Below are positions 35,226 to 43,826 of a DNA stretch of 55,924 bases, piece after piece (within the stretch, counting starts at the first letter, position 1; every line of letters begins with the position of its first letter). This DNA is from Pseudomonas violetae (GTDB lineage Bacteria > Pseudomonadota > Gammaproteobacteria > Pseudomonadales > Pseudomonadaceae). Position numbers and translations under genes: made by a program. Where the stretch lies: contig NZ_JAKNRW010000033.1 in assembly GCF_023072615.1 (NCBI RefSeq), positions 1 through 55,924 of the forward strand, in the 5' to 3' direction. The notes below the pieces were generated by a model. That model searched no databases. It had not been told where the DNA came from and saw only the letters and a program-made list of their open reading frames with translations.

Positions 35226-37295
35226 TCAGCCCTTAACAGTCTTAGGCGCCTTCCCCGCCTTCATCTGCTCCAGCAACGGCGCACACTGATTCGGCTCCCC
35301 TCCGCTAGGCGCAATCAGCGCCAGCAAGCCTGCAGCCGGAGCGGCTATCACCCCCAGGGCAACCATCCCGGCACCACGCAGCAACAACGGCACTGCCTTC
35401 ACCCCTGCATCCGGCTTGATGAACTTGCCCCGCACATACAAGGGGGAGCGCAAGGAGATCAAACGCCAGCCCTTGGATTCCGGGGTGATCGTCAGGTCCA
35501 GTTGCTCGGTTGCCATGTTCGCCGTGCCATCGACATAGATGATTGCGTTCTCGGTATCAAATACAAACAGGCGCGTGGTCGCCAGCCCGGTCTTGATGTC
35601 GAAGTCGGCTGCGGCGCAGTTGATCTTCACTTCCTTGTCGCCAAAGATCTTGCCTACTACATAGTTACCGACATTCAGCCCGGCCAGTTCCATCAGCTCG
35701 CGACTGATCGCGCCGTCGTTGATCAGCATCTTCAGATTGCCGTTGGAGGTCGCGAGCAGCTTGGCGATCGAATTGCCCCGCCCGGTGATGTCAGCATCAC
35801 CATTAAGCTCGCCGAAACTGGTTTTCATCGGTTCGAAGGTCGGGAACAGCTGCTTGAGCTTGAAGCCGCGCGCGCTCAGCCTGGCCTGGCCCTCCAGCGG
35901 CTCGGTACGACCATTCAGGCGAATCTGCGCGTCCAGCTTGCCACCCGCCACACCGAAACGTAGGGGCTCCAGGCTGAGCACCCCATTGGTCAGAACCAGA
36001 TGGGTATACAGGTCGTTGAATGGCAGTTGTTCGCTGTGGACGATGCGCTTACCGGTGAATTCGACATCGGCGTCCATGTCGCGCCAGCGTTCGGTCTTGA
36101 ACTCCTCGACCGGCAGCACCTTGTCGGTCGGCTGCTTGCTTTCGCCGCCGCGTGCTTTCTGTTTGGCGTTGGAATCCGCACCGATCAGCGGCGCGAGGTC
36201 GGCAAACAGCAACTGGTTGGAGAGCAGTGCGCCACTGAGCTTGGGCCGGGGTTCACCGGCGACATAGGCCAGGCTGCCGTGAATATCACTTTGGCCAATC
36301 TTGCCGTTGAACTCTTCATAACGGAACACCGCGCCGCCCGGCTCGTGCAGCTTGGCGACCAGATGACCATCGGTGGCATAAGGCGGGGTGTCCGGCAGCG
36401 TGACTCCCGTCAGTGGATACAGGTTACCAAGGCTGGCGCCCGCCAGCTTCAGGCGCAAATCCAGCGCACCAAGGTTCAGCGGATCGGTGAGGGTGCCGGC
36501 GAGTTCCACCCGGGTGTCGGCGATACTGACTTTGGCCTGCACAGGAAACGGCCGGTTGGCATCCTGCAACGCCAGCAAGCCGCCGATCTTGCCTTCGCCG
36601 TCGAGCTTCTGCTGGTGGTATTGACCTTTGACCTTGATGCCGAACGCGTAATCCTGAGGCGCGGCGCCCTTATCCTGCGCCGTCTTCGCTGCCTTGTCGC
36701 CAACGATATCGCTGAACGGGATCGGCTTGCCCAGTGGGTCGATCAGTACATCGAGTCGAGTTTTCAGGCTCTGGTCGTCGAGGGTGACGTGGCCCTTGTC
36801 GAAACCGATTGCCCCAATGTCCACCACCCAACTGGACGGTTCGGCGTCTGGATCCTTGGGATCAAACTTGAACGTCCAGTTCGCCCGACCATCGGCCAGG
36901 CGTTGCAGCTCGGCGTTGGGTTCGGTCAGGTCAATTCGCGGGATGACCACACGCTGCGCCAGCAGTGGAAGGGGCGAAATGCGCAACTCGACGCGCTTGA
37001 GCGTGACCATCTGTGGCTGTTTCGACCACTCGGGGTTGCCCAGGCTCAGGTCCTCGGCCACCACATGCGGCCATGGTACCCAGGCGCGCCAGCCCCCCTC
37101 CTCAGGTTCGCGCTGCCAGACCACCGCCAGGTTGCCGTTAATGGCGAACGGCCGGTGTAGCTCCTCGGAGACCTTGGCATTGAGTGGGGACTTGATCCGG
37201 TTCCAATCGAAGAACGCGATGATCAGAACCAGTACCGCCAGCAGGACTGACAAGCTGGCGAGGGTCCAGGCAACTACTTTTCGAGTGCGCGTCAT
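35226..37295 (-). CDS. AsmA family protein
   Basis: 689 residues. One N-terminal membrane anchor (VVAWTLASLSVLLAVLVLII) is followed by FFDWNRIKSPLNAKVSEELH, the classic AsmA start, and a long beta-rich periplasmic domain with VVIPRIDLTEPNAELQRLAD and GRANWTFKF. The C-terminal AsmA_2 part has LNVGNYVVGKIFGDKEVKIN. AsmA-like proteins are thought to bridge the envelope and carry phospholipids to the outer membrane. AAGGAG precedes the start. The gene stands alone and is convergent with the paralogue pair. Confidence 0.9.
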   Translation of the reverse strand: MTRTRKVVAWTLASLSVLLAVLVLIIAFFDWNRIKSPLNAKVSEELHRPFAINGNLAVVWQREPEEGGWRAWVPWPHVVAEDLSLGNPEWSKQPQMVTLKRVELRISPLPLLAQRVVIPRIDLTEPNAELQRLADGRANWTFKFDPKDPDAEPSSWVVDIGAIGFDKGHVTLDDQSLKTRLDVLIDPLGKPIPFSDIVGDKAAKTAQDKGAAPQDYAFGIKVKGQYHQQKLDGEGKIGGLLALQDANRPFPVQAKVSIADTRVELAGTLTDPLNLGALDLRLKLAGASLGNLYPLTGVTLPDTPPYATDGHLVAKLHEPGGAVFRYEEFNGKIGQSDIHGSLAYVAGEPRPKLSGALLSNQLLFADLAPLIGADSNAKQKARGGESKQPTDKVLPVEEFKTERWRDMDADVEFTGKRIVHSEQLPFNDLYTHLVLTNGVLSLEPLRFGVAGGKLDAQIRLNGRTEPLEGQARLSARGFKLKQLFPTFEPMKTSFGELNGDADITGRGNSIAKLLATSNGNLKMLINDGAISRELMELAGLNVGNYVVGKIFGDKEVKINCAAADFDIKTGLATTRLFVFDTENAIIYVDGTANMATEQLDLTITPESKGWRLISLRSPLYVRGKFIKPDAGVKAVPLLLRGAGMVALGVIAAPAAGLLALIAPSGGEPNQCAPLLEQMKAGKAPKTVKG

Positions 37296-37684
37296 TGCAC
37301 AGGGCTCCTTGATACGACTGAGCGCCCCGACCGCGACGCACGTTTGGAAAATGCAGGCCAGAACCGGACTGTCATGAGATCTACGACTGAAAAATGGCCC
37401 GCAGGTTTAACCGAAAAGGCAATTAATCCTCAAATAATCGGCCCGGAACAGACTGCCCCCTCGATAAGGCGTTACCGACACCGCACTTTTAGGTGGCACA
37501 TGTGAGTCGAAAATACCCACCTCGGTGCAAAAACACCTGCCGGAAACGCCCGGTTTAGAGCCATTCCGCAGAACAATCAATTCCGTTGATTATTACCATT
37601 GCGTTTATGAACTTTTATATCGACTTATCGAGAGTAGCATTGACCTCGTACCCACTTTATCGCCCTCCCAAGGAGCAACCCATC
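37296..37684. other. divergent intergenic region with AT-rich promoter candidate
   Basis: 389 bases between asmA-like and the repeat-protein gene. The part nearest the repeat gene (about 37560-37640) is AT-rich, with ATCAATTCCGTTGATTATTA and ATGAACTTTTATATCGACTT, and probably holds its promoter. No confident operator, REP or RNA gene was seen. Confidence 0.45.
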
Positions 37685-38239
37685 ATGAAACGCCAATTAC
37701 TGCTTAGCCTTACCCTTTCCATGCTGGCCAGCACCGCTTTCGCGCTGCCAGCTGCTGACCAGGCGACTCCGCAAGTCAAAGACAGCCGCTCGGTGTTCAG
37801 CCAAACCATCGCTGCCGACGGTTCCGACCGTACTCCACAGGGCCAGACCCTGGCTGAAGGCGGTAACGATCGCCTGAAAGAGAAAGGTCTGATCACTCAA
37901 GACGGCTCGGATCGTACCCCACAAGGTCAAATCCTGGCGGCTGACGGCTCCGATCGCACCCCACAAGGTCAAACCCTGGCCGCTGACGGCTCCGATCGCA
38001 CCCCACAAGGTCAAACCCTGGCCGCTGACGGCTCCGATCGCACCCCACAAGGTCAAACCCTGGCCGCTGACGGTTCCGATCGCACCCCACAAGGTCAAAC
38101 CCTGGCCGCTGACGGCTCCGATCGCACCCCACAAGGTCAAACCCTGGCCGCTGACGGTTCCGACCGTACCCCACAAGGCCAGACTCTTGCCGAAGGTGGT
38201 GGTGACCGTGTAATCGAACGCAACAGTGCCCTGAGCTAA
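37685..38239 (+). CDS. secreted protein made of 14-residue tandem repeats
   Basis: 184 residues: signal peptide (MKRQLLLSLTLSMLASTAFA) and a mature part built almost wholly of the unit AADGSDRTPQGQTL. The core DGSDRTPQGQ occurs eight times; six units are contiguous and identical in protein. Two variant units (EGGNDRLKEKG and EGGGDRVIERN) interrupt or end the array. It is rich in Asp, Gly, Gln and Thr with no Cys, so probably extended or disordered. Similar repeat proteins occur in other pseudomonads without known function. AAGGAG precedes the start and a clear terminator follows, so it is a monocistronic, probably strongly expressed gene. Confidence 0.82.
   Translation: MKRQLLLSLTLSMLASTAFALPAADQATPQVKDSRSVFSQTIAADGSDRTPQGQTLAEGGNDRLKEKGLITQDGSDRTPQGQILAADGSDRTPQGQTLAADGSDRTPQGQTLAADGSDRTPQGQTLAADGSDRTPQGQTLAADGSDRTPQGQTLAADGSDRTPQGQTLAEGGGDRVIERNSALS
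37936..38188 (+). repeat. 42-base tandem repeat array (six units)
   Basis: Units of 42 bases (14 codons) begin near 37936, 37978, 38020, 38062, 38104 and 38146, almost identical in DNA; the main change is GGCTCC versus GGTTCC. Such identity suggests recent expansion by slippage or recombination. Confidence 0.93.
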
Positions 38240-38258
38240 GCCCATGGCGGTCCTGAAA

Positions 38259-38286
38259 AAAAGCCCAGTCCGCGGATTGGGCTTTT
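38259..38286 (+). terminator. rho-independent terminator after the repeat-protein gene
   Basis: AAAAGCCCAGTCC / GGATTGGGCTTTT, 13-base stem with one mismatch and a two-base centre, followed by T residues. Confidence 0.9.
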
Positions 38287-38397
38287 GACTTTTTGAACGC
38301 AGCAAATCCCCGCATCATCCCTCGATAGTCGTTCGACGCAGGCAAAGCCGATTTGCTAGAGTGCGTCGCTGTCCTTGTCCAGAAATAACCCCTGCCG

Positions 38398-39030
38398 ATG
38401 CTGCCCCGCGCCGAACAGAAACAACAGACCCGTAATGCCCTGATGGACGCAGCCCGCCACCTGATGGAATGCGGCCGCGGATTCGGCAGCCTGAGCCTGC
38501 GCGAAGTGGCGAAGACCGCCGGCATTGTGCCAACCGGCTTCTATCGGCATTTTGCCGATATGGATGAACTGGGCCTGGTACTCGTCAGCGAAGTCGGGCA
38601 GACCTTCCGCGAAACCATTCGCCTGGTGCGCCACAATGAGTTTGTCATGGGCGGCATTATCGATGCGTCGGTACGGATATTTCTCGACGTAGTGTCAGCC
38701 AATCGCTCGCAATTCCTGTTTCTCGCTCGCGAGCAGTACGGCGGTTCGCTGCCAGTGCGCCTGGCCATTGCGCGCTTGCGTGAAGACATCAGCTCCGACC
38801 TGGCGTCGGATTTGTCGCTGATGCCGAAACTGCAGCATCTGGACCTCGCCGGCCTCAACGTCATGGCCGACCTGATCGTCAAAAGCGTGTTTGCCACTTT
38901 GCCGGACATCATCGATCCGCCGGCCCACGCTCTGCCCGATCACCTGACGCCGCAGGCAAAGATCACCCAGCAACTACGTTTCATCTTTATCGGGCTCAAG
39001 CACTGGCAAGGGCTTGGCAGCACCGAGTAA
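38398..39030 (+). CDS. desT: TetR-family regulator of unsaturated fatty acid synthesis, DesT-like
   Basis: 210 residues. The N-terminal HTH (SLSLREVAKTAGIVPTGFYR) follows MLPRAEQKQQTRNALMDAAR, which is nearly identical to P. aeruginosa DesT (PA4890). The ligand domain includes GGIIDASVRIFLDVVSANRS and FLFLAREQYGGSLPVRLAIA. DesT senses acyl-CoA saturation and represses the desaturase operon desCB. In P. aeruginosa it lies beside ureE, as here, but desCB is not in this window on either side. No strong ribosome-binding site is seen at ATG 38398. Confidence 0.88.
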   Translation: MLPRAEQKQQTRNALMDAARHLMECGRGFGSLSLREVAKTAGIVPTGFYRHFADMDELGLVLVSEVGQTFRETIRLVRHNEFVMGGIIDASVRIFLDVVSANRSQFLFLAREQYGGSLPVRLAIARLREDISSDLASDLSLMPKLQHLDLAGLNVMADLIVKSVFATLPDIIDPPAHALPDHLTPQAKITQQLRFIFIGLKHWQGLGSTE

Positions 39031-39045
39031 GGCGGCCCTGCAATA

Positions 39046-39083
39046 CGCTACAAAATGGTGCAACACTAAAATGCAGTGCACCA
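39046..39083. promoter_or_regulatory. putative NtrC-binding sites upstream of ureE
   Basis: CGCTACAAAATGGTGCA (39046-39062) matches 14 of 17 positions of the NtrC site TGCACCAAAATGGTGCA. A second half site TGCACCA lies at 39077-39083. They are about 100-140 bases upstream of the expected transcription start. Confidence 0.6.
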
Positions 39084-39157
39084 ATACCAATCAAAACAGT
39101 CGAGCCTCTAGGAATTTTCCTACACCTCCAACAGCTATTTCCTACACAACGCCGATC

Positions 39158-39173
39158 TGGCAAGCCCCTTGCT
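39158..39173 (+). promoter_or_regulatory. sigma-54 (-24/-12) promoter of ureEFGJ
   Basis: TGGCAAGCCCCTTGCT matches 15 of 16 positions of TGGCACGNNNNTTGCW, with GG and GC exactly 10 bases apart. Transcription would start near 39184, about 26 bases before ureE. Confidence 0.8.
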
Positions 39174-39209
39174 CTAGCATGACTATCGTTCATTGCTGGA
39201 AGCTTTTCG

Positions 39210-39710
39210 ATGCTGGTGATTCATCGCAGAATCGACACTCAACCCCTCTGGGCCGCCGAATTGCATCTGAACTTCGAGGCCCGGAGTAAAAGCCGCCTGC
39301 GCTGTTTTAGTGCCGCAGGAGAAGATGTCGGGCTGTTCCTGGAACGCGGCCAGCCGCCGCTGCATGACGGCGAATACCTGCAAGCCGAGGACGGGCGCAT
39401 CGTTCGAGTGTGCGCCCGCCCCGAACAGCTGCTGCATGTCACGTGCGCCAACGCCTTCGAATTGACCCGCGCGGCCTATCACCTGGGCAATCGGCACGTG
39501 GCCCTGCAAATAGGCGACGGCTGGTTGCGCCTGCTTGACGACTACGTGCTCAAAGCCATGCTCGAACAGCTCGAAGCCACGGTCGAGGCCATCGAAGCAC
39601 CCTTCCAGCCGGAGCACGGGGCCTACGGTGGAGGCCACCACCACTCGCGACATGGCGACGAGGATTTCAACTACCCACCGAAACTGCACCAGTTCGGCGT
39701 GCGTTTATGA
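39210..39710 (+). CDS. ureE: urease accessory protein UreE (nickel metallochaperone)
   Basis: 166 residues. MLVIHRRIDTQPLW and RCFSAAGEDVGLFLERGQPP form the peptide-binding domain; ELTRAAYHLGNRHVALQI holds the conserved nickel-binding His. The C-terminal tail is His-rich (GGGHHHSRHGDEDF) and typical of nickel storage. UreE hands nickel to UreG during urease maturation. The stop overlaps ureF (ATGA). Confidence 0.95.
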   Translation: MLVIHRRIDTQPLWAAELHLNFEARSKSRLRCFSAAGEDVGLFLERGQPPLHDGEYLQAEDGRIVRVCARPEQLLHVTCANAFELTRAAYHLGNRHVALQIGDGWLRLLDDYVLKAMLEQLEATVEAIEAPFQPEHGAYGGGHHHSRHGDEDFNYPPKLHQFGVRL

Positions 39711-40381
39711 ACCCGGCCTGGGCGCTGCTGCGCCTGGCCAGTCCGCAGTTGCCGATTGGCGGCTACAGCTATTCACAAGGCCTGGAAATGGCGGTTGATA
39801 ATGGTCGGGTCAATGATCCGGACAGCGCCCGAGAATGGATCAGCGACCAATTGCTGCTCAACCTCGCGCGTTTCGAAGCGCCGCTGTTATTGGCCCACTG
39901 CGAGGCGGCAGCAACAGAGAACTGGGGCGAACTGCTGCAACGCTGCGAAGAACACCGCGCCAGCCGGGAAACCCGCGAGCTGCATCAGGAAAGTCGGCAG
40001 ATGGGATATTCCCTGCAACAGTTGCTCAATGGCCTGCCTGAGCTTGATCCCCCTGCACGCGCTTTTCTTGCGCAGCGCCCGGAACCCCATCTGGCCCTTG
40101 GCTGGGCCCTGGCGGCACGCGCCTGGCAAATCACCCCGCAGGACGCCTTGGCCGCCTGGCTCTGGAGCTGGCTGGAAAACCAATTGGCGGTGCTGATGAA
40201 AACCCTGCCCCTTGGCCAGCAGGCCGCCCAGCGCCTCACCAGCCAATTGCTGCCGCTGCTGCAGCGGGCCCAGCAAAACGCTACACGCATTACCCCTGAA
40301 CACTACGGCAGCGCCGCTTTCGGGCTGTCCCTGGCGTGCATGGCCCACGAGCGCCAGTACAGCCGTCTATTCCGTTCCTAG
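39707..40381 (+). CDS. ureF: urease accessory protein UreF
   Basis: 224 residues, all-helical. LLRLASPQLPIGGYSYSQGL is the standard UreF N-terminal block; SRETRELHQESRQMGYSLQQ and a C-terminal AAFGLSLACMAH are also conserved. UreF joins UreD and UreG on apo-urease and gates GTP hydrolysis by UreG. It overlaps ureE by four bases and is nine bases from ureG. Confidence 0.95.
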   Translation: MNPAWALLRLASPQLPIGGYSYSQGLEMAVDNGRVNDPDSAREWISDQLLLNLARFEAPLLLAHCEAAATENWGELLQRCEEHRASRETRELHQESRQMGYSLQQLLNGLPELDPPARAFLAQRPEPHLALGWALAARAWQITPQDALAAWLWSWLENQLAVLMKTLPLGQQAAQRLTSQLLPLLQRAQQNATRITPEHYGSAAFGLSLACMAHERQYSRLFRS

Positions 40382-40390
40382 GAGACTCAC

Positions 40391-41005
40391 ATGAATGCAC
40401 AACCCCTGCGCGTCGGTATCGGCGGCCCGGTCGGCTCCGGCAAAACGGCCCTGACCCTGGCGCTGTGCCTGGCCTTGCGCGATCGCTACAACCTCGCGGT
40501 TGTGACCAACGATATCTACACCCGCGAAGACGCCGACTTCCTGGTGCGTAACGAAGCACTGGCACCGGAGCGCATCATCGGCGTGGAGACCGGCGGCTGC
40601 CCACACACTGCAATCCGCGAGGACGCATCGATCAACCTCGAAGCCGTGGAGCAGTTGAACCGGCGCTTCCCTGGGCTGGATCTGATCCTGGTGGAATCCG
40701 GTGGCGACAACCTTTCGGCGACGTTCAGCCCAGAGCTTTCCGACCTGACTATCTATGTGATCGACGTATCAGCTGGCGACAAGCTGCCACGCAAGGGCGG
40801 TCCTGGCATCTGCAAATCCGACTTGCTGGTGATCAACAAAATCGATCTCGCGCCACTGGTGGGGGCGTCGTTGACGTTGATGGACAGCGATACCACACAA
40901 ATGCGCAACGGCAAGCCGTTCGTCTTCAGCAACCAGAAAACCGGCCAGGGCCTGGAAGAGATCATCGCGTTCATCGAGCGCCAGGGCCTGCTGACTGCGT
41001 CCTGA
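40391..41005 (+). CDS. ureG: urease accessory protein UreG (GTPase)
   Basis: 204 residues. P-loop GGPVGSGKT at residues 11-19, metal motif ETGGCPHTAIREDAS with the nickel-binding CPH, VESGGDNLSATFSPEL, and the base-specificity loop VINKIDLAP. UreG couples GTP hydrolysis to nickel insertion into urease. AGGAG is close upstream. It is followed by ureJ in the same direction. Confidence 0.96.
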   Translation: MNAQPLRVGIGGPVGSGKTALTLALCLALRDRYNLAVVTNDIYTREDADFLVRNEALAPERIIGVETGGCPHTAIREDASINLEAVEQLNRRFPGLDLILVESGGDNLSATFSPELSDLTIYVIDVSAGDKLPRKGGPGICKSDLLVINKIDLAPLVGASLTLMDSDTTQMRNGKPFVFSNQKTGQGLEEIIAFIERQGLLTAS

Positions 41006-41036
41006 TCACCTCAAATTTTCAACAAGGAAGCTCTTC

Positions 41037-41609
41037 ATGACACTTAAACGCATTCTCGGCGCCATCGCGCTGCTGCTGACACCGGCTGTCGCCTTTGCCC
41101 ATCCGGGACATGGCGACAATGGATGGATCGCTGGCATCAGTCACCCGATTGGTGGTCTCGATCACTTGCTGGCGATGATTGCGGTGGGTTTGTGGGCCGC
41201 GCAGCAAAAAGGTGCCGCGCGCTGGGCGCTGCCTTGCACCTTTGTCGGCACCCTGTTGCTTGGCGGGGTGCTGGGGTTTGAAGGAATGAATGTGCCAGCG
41301 CTGGAAAGCGGGATCGCGGCGTCGGTGCTGGCCTTGGGTCTGGCAGTGGCCTTGGCGGTACGTCCGCCTTTGAGCCTGGCGGTCGGGGCAACGGCATTGT
41401 TTGCACTGCTCCATGGTGTGGCGCATGGTCTGGAATTGCCCGACATGTCCAGCCCATGGACCTACGCGGCCGGTTTTGTCCTGGCGACGGCGGCATTGCA
41501 TGCAGCGGGTTATGCGGTGGTTCGCGCCCTGCCCCGGGCAGCGGCGCCGCTGGTCAGGCTGGCAGGTGCGGCTTCGGCGGCGACCGGGGTCTGGTTGTTG
41601 GCGGGCTGA
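41037..41609 (+). CDS. ureJ: HupE/UreJ family protein
   Basis: 190 residues: signal peptide (ILGAIALLLTPAVAFA), then HPGHGD and the family motif HPIGGLDHLLAMIAVGLWAA, and six hydrophobic segments. HupE/UreJ proteins are nickel (or cobalt) permeases linked to hydrogenases and ureases. With ureEFG it completes the nickel supply unit driven from the sigma-54 promoter. AAGGAAG precedes the start. Confidence 0.9.
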   Translation: MTLKRILGAIALLLTPAVAFAHPGHGDNGWIAGISHPIGGLDHLLAMIAVGLWAAQQKGAARWALPCTFVGTLLLGGVLGFEGMNVPALESGIAASVLALGLAVALAVRPPLSLAVGATALFALLHGVAHGLELPDMSSPWTYAAGFVLATAALHAAGYAVVRALPRAAAPLVRLAGAASAATGVWLLAG

Positions 41610-41625
41610 GTTCAGTATTGCCTGG

Positions 41626-41733
41626 CCGGGCCTCATCGCGAGCAAGCCCGGCTCCCACAGGGATTTGTGACACCCATAATCGGGTTCCAGGCCGGATCCT
41701 GTGGGCGCCGGGCTTGCCCGCGATGGCGGCCCG
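41626..41733. repeat. REPIN after ureJ
   Basis: ATCGCGAGCAAGCCCGGCTCCCAC-type half (about 41634-41658) and GTGGGCGCCGGGCTTGCCCG half (about 41701-41720) face each other. Outer bases GGCC/GGCC extend the pairing. Confidence 0.8.
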
Positions 41734-41801
41734 GCAGACACCGCATCCCTCAGGCCTGCTAACATGTCGCGCAATCGCCCCTGCCGTGACGACGCCAGCC
41801 A

Positions 41802-42929
41802 ATGCAGCCTGTATCCCGTTCCGCCTCCCAGCCAGAATTGACCACCCTGTTCGCCTCGGTGCAACAGCATTTCCAGGAAGTGATCGTGCCAATGTGGCAA
41901 GGCCCAGGCTGGAACGCCGAACTGGCACTGCCCTACGAGGCCCTGGATGGCGCACACGCGCCGCTGCCGCCCCAACGTTACCGGGCCATGGCATGTGCAC
42001 GGCAGTTGTATCTCTTCTCGAGCCTGATGGGCCATGTACAGGGCGCCGAAGAGCGCAGCGCGCAGCTGTTCAACTCCCTGCAGCGGCACTTCCACGACGC
42101 CGAACATGGCGGCTGGTTCTATAGCATCGACCCGCAAGGCGCGCCTCTGGACCAGCGCAAGGACCTCTATACCCACGCCTTCATCCTGTTCGCCTGCGCG
42201 CACTACTGGGAAAAGGTCCGTCAAACGTCAGTGGAATCAGTGCTCAACTCTGTATTGGAGGTGATCACCCAGCGCTTCGCCACAGGCGACGGCCTGTACG
42301 AAGCCAGCCTCGGCCGCGACTGGTCATCGCTGGACAGCGGGGCCTTGCAGAACCCGCTGATGCATCTCGCCGAAGCGTTCCTCGCCACCCTGTCGTTTCG
42401 CGCGGCCCCTCGCGTCCAGGATCAGCTCGTCAAGTTATGCACAGCCATGCAGCAGCACTTCATCGATCCGCAGCACGGCATGCTGATGGAGAAACCGCTG
42501 GGTGCTGTGGATAACTGGTATGAACCAGGGCATCAGTTCGAGTGGTATTTCCTGCTGGAGTCGTCGCCACTGCTACGCGGATCTGAACTGCACGCCTCCA
42601 TAGAACAGGCATTTGCCTTCACCGAGCAATCGGGGGTTGAGCAATCTTCCCGTGCAGTGAAAGCCATGCTCGACCTGGATGGCCAGGACAGGGACGCCAC
42701 CCAGCGCATCTGGGCCCAGGCGGAATACCTGCGCGCGTTGACCTTGCGACCGAACGCCGAGGCCTCGGTGCAGCGGCAACTCCTGGCGTTGCAGCAGAAC
42801 TTTCTGCATGCCGCAGGATGGCATGAGTGTCGTGATGAACAGGGCGAGGTGAGCCGCAAGGACATGCCTTCGACCACGCCCTACCATCTGGCGACCTGTT
42901 ATCACGGGTTGGCAGAATACTTGCGCTGA
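41802..42929 (+). CDS. AGE family epimerase/isomerase
   Basis: 375 residues, an (alpha/alpha)6-barrel. WYEPGHQFEWYFLLE, KDLYTHAFILFACAHYWE and HGGWFYSID are family blocks with the conserved His residues. The family includes N-acylglucosamine 2-epimerase and mannose/cellobiose isomerases; the substrate here cannot be fixed from sequence. It stands alone between two REPINs. No strong ribosome-binding site was seen, so the N-terminus is approximate. Confidence 0.82.
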   Translation: MQPVSRSASQPELTTLFASVQQHFQEVIVPMWQGPGWNAELALPYEALDGAHAPLPPQRYRAMACARQLYLFSSLMGHVQGAEERSAQLFNSLQRHFHDAEHGGWFYSIDPQGAPLDQRKDLYTHAFILFACAHYWEKVRQTSVESVLNSVLEVITQRFATGDGLYEASLGRDWSSLDSGALQNPLMHLAEAFLATLSFRAAPRVQDQLVKLCTAMQQHFIDPQHGMLMEKPLGAVDNWYEPGHQFEWYFLLESSPLLRGSELHASIEQAFAFTEQSGVEQSSRAVKAMLDLDGQDRDATQRIWAQAEYLRALTLRPNAEASVQRQLLALQQNFLHAAGWHECRDEQGEVSRKDMPSTTPYHLATCYHGLAEYLR

Positions 42930-42938
42930 CCCTGCAGC

Positions 42939-43043
42939 CGCCATCGCGAGCAAGCTTTGCTCCCACAGCCGGCAACCTTCACTGCTAGCAAGCTCTGCTC
43001 CCATACCCAAAATACTGTGGGAGCAAAGCTTGCTCGCGATGGC
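42939..43043. repeat. REPIN with an extra internal REP fragment
   Basis: GCCATCGCGAGCAAGCTTTG and CAAAGCTTGCTCGCGATGGC are mirror arms. Inside the spacer, GCTAGCAAGCTCTGCTCCCA (42984-43003) is a third, degenerate REP half. Confidence 0.88.
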
Positions 43044-43055
43044 CATTACCCGGTC

Positions 43056-43826
43056 TTAAGCCTTGCCACCCTCGCGATGAATCGCAAACCCTGCCCAGGT
43101 CTGGCTCACCGGCATCAACTCCAGGGTATTGATGTTGATATGCGCCGGCGCATTCAGCACCCAGAAAATGGTTTCAGCAATGTCCTGCGGTTGAATCGCC
43201 TCGGCTCCGGCATAGGTCGCGTCGTAGCGCGCCTGATCACCTGAGAATCGCACCAGCGAGAATTCGCTTTCGCACATTCCCGGCTCGATGTTGCTCACGC
43301 GCACCCCGGTGCCCTGCAGGTCGCATCGCAGGTTCAGGGAGAACTGTTTAACGAAGGCCTTGGTCGCGCCATACACGTGGCTGCCCGGATAAGGGTAGCT
43401 ACCGGCAACGGAACCGACGTTGATGATCCCGGCGCCTCGACCATGGGCAATCAGGCGCGGCAGCAGCAGCCGAGTGCTGTACATCAGGCCCTTGATATTG
43501 GTGTCGACCATGGTGTCCCAGTCATCAAGATCACACTTGGGCGCAGGATCGACGCCCAGGGCCAGGCCGGCGTTGTTGATCAGGCCGCGCAGCTTGGCGA
43601 ACGCCGGGGGCAGATTGGCGATTGCCTCCTCCATGGCTTTGCGGTCTCGCACATCCAGTACCAGGCCATGCACTTCAGTTTGCTTGGACAGCTCGGCGCA
43701 CAGGGCATTGAGGCGCTCTTCACGACGACCTGTCAGCACCAGCTTCCAGCCAGCCTCGGCAAAACGACGGGCACAGGCTTCGCCAAAACCGGACGTAGCG
43801 CCGGTAATAAACAGGGTGTTGGACAT
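43056..43826 (-). CDS. short-chain dehydrogenase/reductase (YdfG-like)
   Basis: 256 residues. Cofactor loop ITGATSGFGEACARRF, NNAG, and the catalytic set in GSVAGSYPYPGSHVYGATKA with Tyr-x-x-x-Lys and the upstream Ser. The C-terminal block AETIFWVLNAPAHININTLE resembles YdfG/MsrA-type NADP-dependent hydroxy-acid dehydrogenases. Pseudomonads have a similar gene upstream of the same ABC operon (PA4907 region). AAGGAGAAC precedes the start. Confidence 0.88.
   Translation of the reverse strand: MSNTLFITGATSGFGEACARRFAEAGWKLVLTGRREERLNALCAELSKQTEVHGLVLDVRDRKAMEEAIANLPPAFAKLRGLINNAGLALGVDPAPKCDLDDWDTMVDTNIKGLMYSTRLLLPRLIAHGRGAGIINVGSVAGSYPYPGSHVYGATKAFVKQFSLNLRCDLQGTGVRVSNIEPGMCESEFSLVRFSGDQARYDATYAGAEAIQPQDIAETIFWVLNAPAHININTLELMPVSQTWAGFAIHREGGKA

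Noticed and set aside
37936..38188. 42-base repeats as a CRISPR array
   Set aside because: Units are contiguous without unique spacers and lie in frame within an exported protein.
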